Shown: positions 34,376 through 44,757 of the stretch, one piece after another
Layout: the number at the start of each line of letters is the position of its first letter
Position numbering within the stretch: the first letter of the stretch is position 1
Program-made: the position numbers and the translations under genes
Notes under the pieces: generated by a model
What the model was told of the DNA's origin: nothing
Database searches by the model: none
What the model saw: the letters and a program-made list of their open reading frames with translations, nothing else
Assembly: GCA_928212115.1 (NCBI GenBank)
Contig: CAKMRJ010005745.1
Span: 68,280,474 to 68,344,473 of the forward strand
DNA: 64,000 nucleotides
Direction: 5' to 3'
Source of the DNA: Lactuca virosa
Taxonomy: Eukaryota > Streptophyta > Magnoliopsida > Asterales > Asteraceae

Positions 34376-36375
34376 ATGCCACCTCGTAGAAATCCTAGAC
34401 GCGGCGACGCAGCTGAGACTGCACCACCCCCACCACCACCTCCTCAGTTCGACCCAGCCATGTTCCAGGCTGCGGTGGCGGCCGCAGTGGCAGCCGTGAT
34501 AGCCCAAATCAACCCCAGTAACTCAGGAGGTGCAGGCAGTGGTGCCTTGAATTCTAATAACGGGGACGGCCAGGGACGCTCGAGCGAGTGTACCTATAAA
34601 GATTTTACTAACGCCAAGCCCAAAACCTTCAACGGAAGCGGAGGTGTCATAGCATTGCTACAATGGTTCGAGAAAACCGAGACCATTTTCGAAATATGCG
34701 CATGCCCTCAAGCAAGCAAGGTCAAATTTGCTTCATGCACATTCTCTGAAAGAGCCCTCACCTGGTGGAAGGGTCACGTCAAGGCACTAACGCTCCCGGT
34801 GGCTAATGTGATAACATGGGAAGATCTGAAAACCATGTTAATGAAGGAGTACTGCCCCAAGGGTGAGATACAGAAGCTGGAAGAAGAATTTTGGGGTCTT
34901 AAAATGATAGGAACTGACATCCTGTCGTACACCTCAAGGTTCAGCGATCTAGCCATGTTGTGTCCCAGGATGGTTCCTACTGAAAGCAAGAAGGTGGAAA
35001 GATACGTATGGGGATTATCTCAACAACTCCAAGGACACGTATTGGCCTCAAAGCCAACTACCTTCGACAGTGCCAAGGAACTGGCACAACAACTCATCGA
35101 CCATAACGCCAGCCATGGCACTGTAACGACCACCTCCGACCAAGCAAAAGGGGGAAACAACAAAAGGAAGTTATGGGATATGAAGAAGGGCAAACCTGCC
35201 CAAGACTCTGCCAAGAAACAACAAGCGGTTGTTGTGCACGCTGCCACGACCCCTACCAACCCTGCTCCGATAAGGCAATACGTCGGGAACCTACCCAAGT
35301 GCAACAAATGCAACTTCCACCACAACGGTGCATGCTGTGAAATGCATTGCACCAACTGTAACAAGAAGGGGCACACCGCCCGATTCTGTAGAACTCCAGC
35401 CCAACCAAACGCACAAGTTGCCAATGCCGGAGCAAGCCGAACCTGCTATGGATGTGGAGAAGCAAGACACATCAAACGTAACTGCCCAAAGGCAAGAAAC
35501 CCCAACCCTGGCGAAGTGGACAGAGTTCTAGCGATAGGTCATGAGGAAGCCGTCGCGGATCCAACTGTGGTTACCGCTACGTTTCCCCTCAACAATACCT
35601 ATGCATGCATTCTTTTCGATAGTGGAGCAGAGAAAAGCTTCGTGAGCCACCAATTTAAACACTTACTTAATCAAACACCGCAAACACTAAAAGACACATT
35701 CACCGTAGAAATGGCTAACGGAAAAACAGAGAACACTAACGATATTTACACCGGGTGTACCCTCACCTTAAACAATCACTCTTTCCAAATCGACCTTATG
35801 TCGTTCACCATAAAAAGTTTTGAAGTTATCATTGGCATGGATTGGTTATGCCCTCACCATGCGGAAATCCTATGTCACGAAAAGGCCATTCGCCTTAATC
35901 TGCCAAGTGGCGAAGCTCTCGTCGTTTATGGCGACAAACCTAGCTCAAACTTTAAGATCATCTCTTGTATCAAGGCTCAAAAGTATCTCCGCAAGGAGTA
36001 CCACGCCTTCCTAGCCCACATCGTAGATAAGGATCAAGGAATGAAAGACATCAAGGACATTCCGGAGGTCTGCAATTTCCCCGATGTATTCCCGGAAGAC
36101 CTTCCAGGAGTGACCCCTCCTCGACAAGTCGAATTCCGAATCGACTTAATTCCCGGAGCTACCCCCGTTGCCAAATCGCCATACCGTCTAGCCCCAGCCG
36201 AAATGCAGCAACTGTCCAGTCAATTGAATGAACTACTGAGCAAAGGCTTCATTAGACCAAGCTTCTCGCCTTGGGGAGCACCGGTTTTGTTCATCAAGAA
36301 GAAGGACGGATCGTTCCGCATGTGCATTGACTACCGTGAATTAAACAAACTCACCATCAAAAACCGATACCCTTT
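34376..36375 (+). pseudogene. gypsy-3 gag-protease and start of reverse transcriptase
   Basis: The frame opens with [10 protein letters not shown] and a polyproline run (residues 17-23). The gag core spans about 75-240 (LTWWKGHV at 128-135). CCHC knuckles are C325-x2-C328-x4-H333-x4-C338 and C357-x2-C360-x4-H365-x4-C370, with another Cys/His cluster at 309-320. The protease active site DSGA is at 415-418, with IIGMDWL at 485-491. The reverse transcriptase begins around 595 and reaches the [16 protein letters not shown] motif (651-666). There the frame is cut by a solo LTR at 36376; the last codons of the open frame belong to that LTR. In life this would be a single gag-pol polyprotein. The pol sequence looks like the Tekay/Del chromovirus lineage, a judgement from motif style. 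The rest of pol resumes at 39808. Confidence 0.92.
36371..36375. other. Solo-LTR target-site duplication, left (CCTTT)
   Basis: CCTTT before TGTGACAAACC. The same five bases follow the element at 39808-39812, and the reverse-transcriptase reading continues across when one copy is ignored. Confidence 0.85.
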
Positions 36376-36595
36376 TGTGACAAACCAGAAATTTTTTTGT
36401 TTTTAAAGCCCAGTCAATCAACTCAAATGAGTGTCAAACTCATTAGTACTGAGTTCTAGCCCTGTTAAAGGTCATTCTAAGGAGTTTTGAGCCTAATACA
36501 CTTAAGGATTAAGTGTCAGAAAGTACCTGCTAGAACCACGTTGTAGCAAAGCAAACCTAAACCTCATCTAAATGAGTTCATGGCCACAAGACCAT

Positions 36596-37326
36596 GAGTT
36601 TATGGCCGTAAACTCATGTGGCCATAAACTCAAATGTATATAGGTAAGACATGGCCATTTCTAGTCATTATTTCATTCCTTGGCCGATTTTCCTTCAAAT
36701 CCTCTCAAGTATCATCAAGACTTTCTTCCAAGATCTTCACATAAGTAAGTATTCTTCCTAGATTTGTTGATACATCTCTTAATCTAGCCTCCTTCCATGA
36801 TTTCATCCATAAGAAATCACTCCTTTCTAGATCTTCAAGAAACACCAAGAACACACACTAGTGTTCTTGGCCAAATCCGACCATTTCAAGCTTCAAGATT
36901 GTAAGCACTCCTTCCTGCACTTCATATCTTCTAGTAAGCCTTGAATCATGCCCTTGAAACATGCTTTTCCCCAAGAACATCATGAGTTTATGGCCCAAGA
37001 TCTTCCTTGGCCGTAAACTCAATGTTGAAGCATATATGGTCCATAAACCCTATAAGATGCAAGGCAAGTGACCCATAACTCTTCCTTGATGATTGTATGA
37101 CCTTAAACCACCCTCATTTCATAAAGTCTATGAGATTACAGCCGTAAGCTCCATGCTTGGCCGTAAACTCATCAAGGGCCTCACATGTGTGGGTCTTTCT
37201 CATACTAGTATAGAACAAAAGTCCCTAATGCATCCCTAGCCTTCAAACTCACTCTTAGCCATGTTTGACCATGAGTTTACAGCCGTAAACTCCCTTGGGC
37301 CGTAAACCCATGGCCGTAAACACATG
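36596..37326. repeat. Dispersed GCCGTAAACTC motif cluster in solo LTR
   Basis: GAGTTTA(TGG/CAG)CCGTAAACTC-like words occur at about 36596-36635, 36984-37023, 37134-37170 and 37273-37326, about ten in all. GAGTTTA and TAAACTC are complementary, so several form short hairpins. Confidence 0.75.
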
Positions 37327-38459
37327 TTAGTGCCATTTTACTTTCCTTTGTTGAATCACATGTGATTCCAACACTTGGTCAAAGTGTTTCCTAGTCCCGG
37401 AAGGTGTTTCCTTTCATATAGTTGTTTATAAACACTATACTCATGTCAATATATGTCCTTATATGTCATTTAGGACCTATTGTGTCTCGGGACTTCATTC
37501 GTGGAACTTCTCATCCTTACACGCATACCCGTTTGAATCACCCACATCAGGTGAGTTCATACCCCGTAATGAATCTTTTAACTGTTTTTAACTGTTTTAA
37601 GGGGGGGGGGGGGAATACAAGTTGAACACAATGATAATTGTGTAAATGTTTGTTATAAACATCTTTCAAAATTTTACTTATGTCTTTTATAAGTTGTCAA
37701 AGCATTTCAAAAACTCTTTTAAAGTTATGTTACTTTATAGTTATACAAAACTCCGTTTTTAAAGTACAAACATAACTTAGTAGATAAACGAGTCTTTTCA
37801 GTAACAGTCCAAGTAGAACATTAGTAAACTATAATAGGTATAGTTTAGGAGAATGCTATTCATTACTTCTAGTACAATGAAGCACACAAAGAGTCAGTTC
37901 TTACATGAGTCAAACACACAGTGAAGAGAAACGAACAATACCATACATAGAGAACACACAATTACGAGAAACAAACAGAACATACAATATACAGTACAAA
38001 ACAAACAAGTTAGGTTGCTATAGCATGAGAACACATACAGGATCTAATTATACCAATGAATCACTAACTCATTGTTTTAAACAAAAGGTGATAGTTATAT
38101 TGGGTATACATGATCATATAACTTTAATGTGAATTACACGGCTTGCAAGAATTTGCAGAGGTCGCGTTTGGTTCCCTTAATCTCTTGACAGGGAGAGCGT
38201 TTAGTAGGGGTTCTAGCCTTCACATTATGACCGTAATAAAACAAATATGTTTTTAGGTTATTAGTACATCCGCATGTCATTATAAACGACAACTGTGTAC
38301 TTACATTTCCCATTACTTTCATAAAGTGACAGTACCACTTGAACGTCAAACTCAAACTATTTTCAACTCAAGATAGTTATAAACTAGGGAAAATATACAT
38401 TTTTACAAACGACAAACGGAACAGTCGAGTCTAGCACATAACAGAAGATGCCTTGGTAG

Positions 38460-39370
38460 AAGGCTACGTTTAAAAGAAAGGACCATAATGCTAGTCTTAT
38501 GATTCCTTAATGTATACATCACAGGATATATATATACCAATAGAGTCTGACAGGTAATAGGATGTGTGCTCTCCGCTTCATTTCCTGTTCCTTGTTTGGT
38601 TGTGGGCTTGGAACGAATTCACCCAATCTATTTTCTATCCGATTCTATACATATGTATGCTTAGTATACATTAAGTCATCATAAGGGTACCAGGTATGGG
38701 TCAGGTTATAGGACACAGAGTCAAAGCACAGTTTTTCTAGTACAAAACATACTTTCCAAAATCAGTACTTTTGGTATACAAAACTAGAAACTTCCCAGTA
38801 AAGGGTTTAATCCATTTTATTAAACCAATACAATTTAAAGGACCTTAGGTGAGTAACTCTATAATACCTTAGTTTATACACCATGTTTATATATAAAACT
38901 AATACCAAATAGGTAGTTGGATGGGTGCTTTCCGCCTTACTTCCTGTTCCTCGTTTGGTTGTGGGCTTAGGGCAGATTCGCTCAATTAACTTTCTATCCG
39001 ATATTAGATTATATATAGCAGTATAAACTAAGCTATTATAAAAGTAGTCACTGTGGTCACCATTTTATTATAAGAAATACGGGTTTTCTTAAAGAACTTC
39101 TTCATTAGATATAAAGGAACCATTACAATTAACTCCATGAGTAACAAGTGACTACACCAGGGTTATATATGACGATGATCTAATAACCAATGGGATGTGT
39201 GCTATCCGCCTTAATTTCTGTTCCTCGTTTGGTTATGAGCTTAGGGCAGATGCGCACAATCGATTGTTTGTTTACTCTGAGTCTTATATAACTTGTACCC
39301 ACTTAGTACCCATAGAAAGGGTTGTAGTATCATTTTACTTAAACTTCCATCAAAGTAGGAAATATAGGAT
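38460..39370. repeat. Three degenerate repeats of about 300 bp in solo LTR
   Basis: Each contains GGATG(T/G)GTGCT-TCCGC-TT--TTTCTGTTCC-CGTTTGGTT-like DNA (38560-38645, 38918-39004, 39191-39270), preceded by an ACCAAT/ATGAGTAAC-type stretch. Spacing between cores is 358 and 273 bp. A single related core is in gypsy-3 at 34035-34095. Confidence 0.7.
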
Positions 39371-39807
39371 TTTCTAGAGGAACAGGCGAACTTTTCAAAA
39401 CAGAACTTACAACTTACAACATTTTACAACTACATGTTTCAACTACATTTTCAACACCATTTTACATCTACATTTTCAACAACACTTTACAACTTACTCA
39501 CATTACTAAAATCTTATGAACTCACCAGCTTAATTGCTGATCAACTCTTTCAAATAACTTGTATTCTCAGGAGACTATTAGACAGGTGCTCGTGCTGGGG
39601 ATTCAGAAGATGGAGCATTATAGCTTCAAGTCTTGTTTTGTTATTTGTGTATGAATTCTATGTTTTGTGAACACACACATTGTAAACACTTTCTTTCGAA
39701 ATGAAATGGTTGTTCATTACTTGCTTACCATATACATATCTCGTGATACTAAACATGACGTCCTCCACCCCTGAACGATTCCGCCATTCCGGTTTTGGGG
39801 TGTGACA

Positions 39808-40241
39808 CCTTTGCCTCGAATCGATGACCTCTTCGACCAGCTACAAGGAACGAGTTTCTTCTCGAAGATTGACCTTAGATCTGGGTACCATCAGCTACAA
39901 GTTCAATAGGAGGATATTCCCAAGACAGCTTTCAGAACGCGCTATGGTCACTACGAATTTGTAGTGATGCCTTTCGACTTAACCAATGCACCCGCAGCGT
40001 TTATGGATCTGATGAACCGAGTGTGTCGACCATACTTAGACAAGTTCGTGATTTTTTTCATCGATGATATACTAGTCTACTCCCGAAGTAAGGAAGAGCA
40101 CAGCCAGCATTTACGTCAAGTCCTAGAGACACTGAGGGCGGATAGATTGTACGCAAAGTTCTCAAAGTGTGAGTTGTGGATTCGAGAGGTGAATTTCCTC
40201 AGCCATGTAGTCAGCAAGGAAGGAATCCATGTGGACCCTTG
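39808..40241 (+). pseudogene. gypsy-3 reverse transcriptase, central part
   Basis: Continues the frame broken at 36375. It contains [29 protein letters not shown] and the catalytic FIDDILVYS (Asp-Asp at 40063-40068), then [15 protein letters not shown] stop lies in frame at 39907-39909. The frame breaks near 40235, where the region between reverse transcriptase and RNase H (thumb and connection) has been deleted. Confidence 0.9.
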
Positions 40242-40693
40242 ACTCAAATCAAGGTCTAGGATGTGTGTTAATGCAACGAGGAAAGGTCATTGCCTACGCC
40301 TCAAGACAACTGAAGAGACACGAGGTGAACTACACGACGCACGATCTCGAATTAGGAGCAGTAATTTTCGCCCTAAAAATCTGGAGGCATTACCTTTACG
40401 GCACCAAGTGCACCATCTTCACCGATCACAAAAGCCTCCAACATATCCTCAATCAGAAGGAACTCAACATGAGACAAAGATGATGGGTGGAATTACTAAA
40501 TGATTACGAATGCGAGATTCGTTATCACCTCGGAAAAGCCAACGTGGTTGCGGACGCTTTGAGCAGAAAAGAGTACTCGGGCCGCCGAGTAAAGGCATTA
40601 ACCATGACCATCCACTCACACCTGTCCGCACAAATCAAGGAAGCACAGGAAGAAGCCTTGAAGCCAGAGAACGTGACAGGTGAAACATTGAGA
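40242..40693 (+). pseudogene. gypsy-3 RNase H domain
   Basis: [40 protein letters not shown] and [10 protein letters not shown] are clear RNase H motifs (catalytic Glu and Asp region), ending in NVVADALSRKE. It is in a different frame from the reverse transcriptase because of the deletion. TGA stops lie at 40481-40483 (where CGA would be expected) and 40694-40696. Confidence 0.88.
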
Positions 40694-40696
40694 TGA

Positions 40697-41615
40697 ATGG
40701 ACAAAAATCTTGAAGTCTGGGATGACGGAGTTCGTTGTCTCATGAACCAGATCTGGACACCAAAATTTGGTGGATTCAAGGACGTTGTCATAAATGAAGC
40801 ACATAAAACTCGCTACTCCGTGCATCCTGGATCAGACAAGATGTACTTAGACCTCAAGAAGATGTATTGGTGGCCGAACATGAAAGCTGAAATAGCTACC
40901 TTTGTGGGCAAGTGCCTGACTTGCGCCAAAGTTAAGGTAGAATATCAAAAGCCCTCGGGACTACTTCAACAACCAGAGATACCCTAGTGGAAGTGGGAGC
41001 GAATTACGATGGATTTCATTACCAAGTTACCTAAGACCGCGGGTGGACTTGACACCATTTGGGTAATCGTCGACAGATTGACCAAATCCGCACACTTCCT
41101 ACCAATAAAGGAAACAGACAAAATGGAGAAGCTGACAAGGATCTACATTAGAGAAATAGTGCGCCTTCATGGGAACTAGGCTGGACATGAGTACAGCCTA
41201 CCACCCACAGACTGACGGTCAGAGTGAAAGAACCATTCAGACGTTAGAAGACATGCTAAGGGCTTGTGTGATAGACTTTGGTAAAGCTTGGGATACTCAT
41301 TTACCTCTTATTGAGTTTTCCTACAATAATAGTTATCACACTAGCATCAAAGTTGCTCCGTTCGAAGCCCTCAACGGCCGTAAGTGCAGATCACCCCTGT
41401 GTTGGGTCGAGGTGGGCGATACACAACTAGCAAAAGGGCAAGTCCCTAACAGCGCACTCACTGGCCCGGAGATCATAAAGGAAGCAATCGAGAAGATCGT
41501 CCAAATTCGAGAGCGAATGAAGACTTCGCAAGACCGACAAAAGAGCTACGTGGACAAGAGACGGAAACCTTTGGAGTTTCAAGTTGGGGATCGTGTACTT
41601 CTGAAGGTATCACCT
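40697..41615 (+). pseudogene. gypsy-3 integrase with core deletion
   Basis: An HHCC zinc-binding segment is present: His in [13 protein letters not shown] and CLTC at 40913-40924. A TAG stop is at 40985-40987. The first catalytic Asp is in TMDFITKLP (about 41012). The frame then jumps at 41169-41173 (ATGGG) from VRLHG straight into [17 protein letters not shown]. The segment that should hold the second catalytic Asp is missing; the third catalytic residue (Glu, about 41226) is present. Integration activity is therefore impossible. The GPY/F-type region follows. Confidence 0.9.
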
Positions 41616-42008
41616 TAGAAGGGACTCATACATTTCGGAAAGCGTGGGAAACTAAATTCAAGGTACATCGGACCATTTGAAATCCTCGCCAGGATTGGCC
41701 CGGTGGCATACAAACTACGATTACCACAAGAACCCAATCACGTTCATCCTACCTTTCATGTGTCAAACTTGAAGAAATGTTTGTCTGATGAGACCCTTGT
41801 CGTTCCCTTGGAAGAAATTGAGATCAACGAGAACCTCCACTTCGTAGAGGAACCTGTTGAAATCATGGACCGAGAAGTGAAGTCGACAAAACAGAGCCGC
41901 ATCCCCATCGTAAAGGTCAGGTGGAACGCCAAACGAGGACCTGAATACACCTGGGAACGCGAGAATCGGATGAAACATAAGTACCCGCATCTTTTTCCTA
42001 GTCCATAA
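41616..42008 (+). pseudogene. gypsy-3 integrase C-terminus with chromodomain-like tail
   Basis: After a TAG at 41616-41618 the same frame continues with [19 protein letters not shown] (GPY/F module), [12 protein letters not shown], and a C-terminal [19 protein letters not shown] segment that resembles the aromatic-cage region of chromodomains in chromoviruses. Such domains are thought to direct insertion to heterochromatin. It ends at TAA 42006-42008. Confidence 0.82.
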
Positions 42009-42048
42009 ACTCTGTCTTAGATTAAAATTTTGGGATGAAATTCCCTCT

Positions 42049-42061
42049 AACGGGGGGATGA
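42049..42061 (+). other. gypsy-3 polypurine tract
   Basis: AACGGGGGGATGA directly before the 3' LTR start at 42062, the primer for plus-strand synthesis. Confidence 0.8.
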
Positions 42062-44133
42062 TGTGACAACCCGATATTTCGAGTCAATGTAATGTTCGAA
42101 AAGTCAAATATTATAAACTACTTGAATCAATAAAAATTAGCATAAAAAACAAAGTGTTCTAAAGTCTCAATTGGAATACAAAAGTGATAGATATTGTATC
42201 AAGGTTTTCAAAAATATAGAGAACACTCAAATCCGAGTTATAACGAAGAAGTTATGACTAATCGAAGATTCGCGACAAAACCGGTAAAATGTTGTTAAGC
42301 GTGAAAAGTGAAATTTCAATAAAATAATTTTTAGCCTTAAATATCTAAACGAAAGTCGTAGATTATGTTAAACCGTGAGCGTACATAAAAAGAACGTCCA
42401 AATCTGACTTCGTGTGAGGAAGTTATGATTTTTCTAAATTTCAGATCAGCGGTAGACAGCTAAAAATTCGAATTTAAGATCGAGCGATTTTTAGCCGACG
42501 CAACCTAAACGAAAATTGAAGATCTCGACAATAGTAGTATAACGGTAAAAAGACAGATGAAAACGGACATCGGATGAAGAAGTTATGGATTTTTAACGGA
42601 ATTATCCTATCTCGGCCTATTAAATAAAATATAATTAAAAATAAAGTCAAAATTTGCCGATGAAGTCTAAATAGAAGTTGTAGAGTATATTCTCACCTAC
42701 GCGTGGATATAAAGAACGTCAAAAACGGAGCTTGTATGCGAATGTTATGCATTTTTGAAGTTTATAGCACACACTTCGAGGCTTATCCGAAGGAGTACGC
42801 CCAGCGTACCGAATGAAGGGTCTCGGACCGGCCACGTCGCCCCTACACCCTCTACGGCAGTCCCATCCGAAGACCGGAGACCGGAGACGTCATCGCTGAC
42901 GTACGCCCCGCGTACGAGGTGTACGCCCAGCGTACGAGGGCAGCTCCCCCTCCTATAAATAGCATGCGAGACTTCCGACTTTGGCTTGCTCATTCCCCAT
43001 ATTGCCTCCCAATCTTCATACTCCTACCCTCTCGAAACGATCCTGACTTCCCGGCTTCATATGTAAGTCCCGACGAAGGTCCGAAGCTCCGAAATTCCCG
43101 AAAAATTCACCACTTTCCGGTCGAGGTGCCGCCCGAGAAAATCGTGTTTTCTTCAAATCACGCACTTTCCCGGTGAGTTCATACCCCTACATTTCTCCCG
43201 TTTTCTTTAGTTTTCAGGGGGAGAATACAAGTTCAAAATACCAAAACACATTTGAAACCGAGCTGGACAGCTTACAACAGCAAAGTTGTGATCTGTTCAC
43301 AGGCTATTTTACCCAACCTAAACTCAACATGTTTTAAAACTATCTAATACATGTTTAAGAGTTTTCCTACACCTTGTAACATGTTGAGCAAGGTGTATAT
43401 ACGGTTTACACTTATCATTTCAAATGTCAATTTATGGAAATACAATGACTTGCATAAAAAGGTTTCATCCAAACACACACAACACTTTTTGATAAACTAT
43501 AACAGGTATAGTTTGAGCACTTCGTTTGACAAAGAAGTAGTAACTCAATCGATTTACAAAACAAATATTTCATTGCACACTACGCGATCTTGTTATTAAT
43601 TAAACTCGCGAGACATTCTCCTTCGGGGTACTCCTAAGTACCACAGAAAAGTCCTGTAGTTATAATCAGAATCTCCGGGAGGGAGAACGTGATAGTTGTG
43701 TATAGATCTATACTGGGTCTGACAAACCCGCACCTAAGCTGCTTGCAACAGCTAGACCGGCAGGTCTGGGCGACAAGTGTCATAACATTCCGACGCCTGA
43801 AGAACGTCACATACGAGGCCTTCTAGTCTTTAGTATGGTTATAATACCTCGCACGGAGTATTAATAAAACATGCGATTCACGGAAATTCTACGACCTTTT
43901 CATAAAAAGAGGTTCTACAAGATTTCTGAAGTCAAGACGCTAAGGCGTAGATTCTTTTGCCACATTTTATCATCATTTGTAATTTATTTGGAAACATGTA
44001 TTTTGGAAACAATGTAACCTTTTAAATTATATCTATGATGGTTGTGTTTAACATTCTTCACTATGGTTATGATACTAAGCATGATGTCATCCGCCCCCGA
44101 ACGTTTCCGCGGTTCTGGTTTGGGGGTGTGTCA
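42062..44133 (+). mobile_element. gypsy-3 3' LTR (2072 bp)
   Basis: TGTGACAACCCGATATTTC... to ...GGGGGTGTGTCA. It is full length, with a TATA box at 42954-42961, two 19-bp palindromic units (42902-42940), a GGTGAGTTCATACCCC box (43172-43187) and a GGGGGAGAATACAAGTT stretch. The 5' LTR lacks 42991-43941. The end is TGTGTCA rather than TGTGACA, one mutation. Confidence 0.92.
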
Positions 44134-44138
44134 CATAT
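44134..44138. other. gypsy-3 target-site duplication, right (CATAT)
   Basis: Matches 31315-31319. Copia-1 internal sequence resumes directly after it. Confidence 0.85.
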
Positions 44139-44757
44139 GCTTTGGATATAGGATCGATTGCATGACCTATAATATTCACGTGTTGTAATTTTTAAATGCC
44201 TAGGGCATTAAGAGGGAAAAGGACTAGAACCGGATATGACTAAAGTGGTTAAACAACTGTCAAGGACGATCTAAGATTCGCTAAGGATTGATTGCTTGTA
44301 GTTGGAAGTATAGTAATGGATGGACTGTATTGACATTATTATGAATATACAGGATTCTATTAATAATGAGTTGTTATCTGGTATATATGGAAGTGTTTCC
44401 ATAATGGGAGATGGATATTAAGAATCTATGTGTAGGTTGGAAACTTTTATGCAAGAAGGATGTTCGAAGGAATGTACTTTGAATTTGAGACTTCGCTTCC
44501 TTGGAATTGTTTTGTTGTCAATCTCCAGTGGAAAGTTTTGTAATATCATTGGCAAAGTCTCTGTGACTTTGGTACCATGACATTACAAAAGGAATCATTG
44601 CATGATAGTTTAGAATCTAACACTAGTGATAAAGATTTGGAATTGTGAAATGAGTTTCATTTGAAATGTCTTCTATTGATCTATTTCACAAAGAAATGAC
44701 CATAGGTAAACATAGTGTACATGCTTGGAGCATGGGATAACTATTGTTTTAATTCAA
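44139..44757 (+). mobile_element. copia-1 3' internal region, first part
   Basis: No protein frame. The segment from about 44580 matches copia-3 at 18785-19080 (for example CATAGTGTACATGC followed by GGAGCATGGGA). It is interrupted at 44758. Confidence 0.65.

Larger units (their letters stand above)
36376..39807 (+). mobile_element. Solo LTR of a gypsy family, 3432 bp
   Basis: Starts TGTGACAAACCAG and ends GGTTTTGGGGTGTGACA, flanked by CCTTT duplications. There is no primer site, polypurine tract or gag/pol inside, so this is a single LTR left by recombination between the two LTRs of a full element. Its end resembles the gypsy-1 and gypsy-3 LTR ends. It contains a CAGGTGAGTTCATACCCC box (37548-37563), a G homopolymer near 37600, a dispersed GCCGTAAACTC motif (36596-37326), three roughly 300-bp repeats (about 38460-39370) and no convincing protein-coding frame. 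Confidence 0.85.

Noticed and set aside
36596..37326. CRISPR-like array because of repeated words
   Set aside because: Spacing is irregular, the words are short and inverted, and the genome is eukaryotic.
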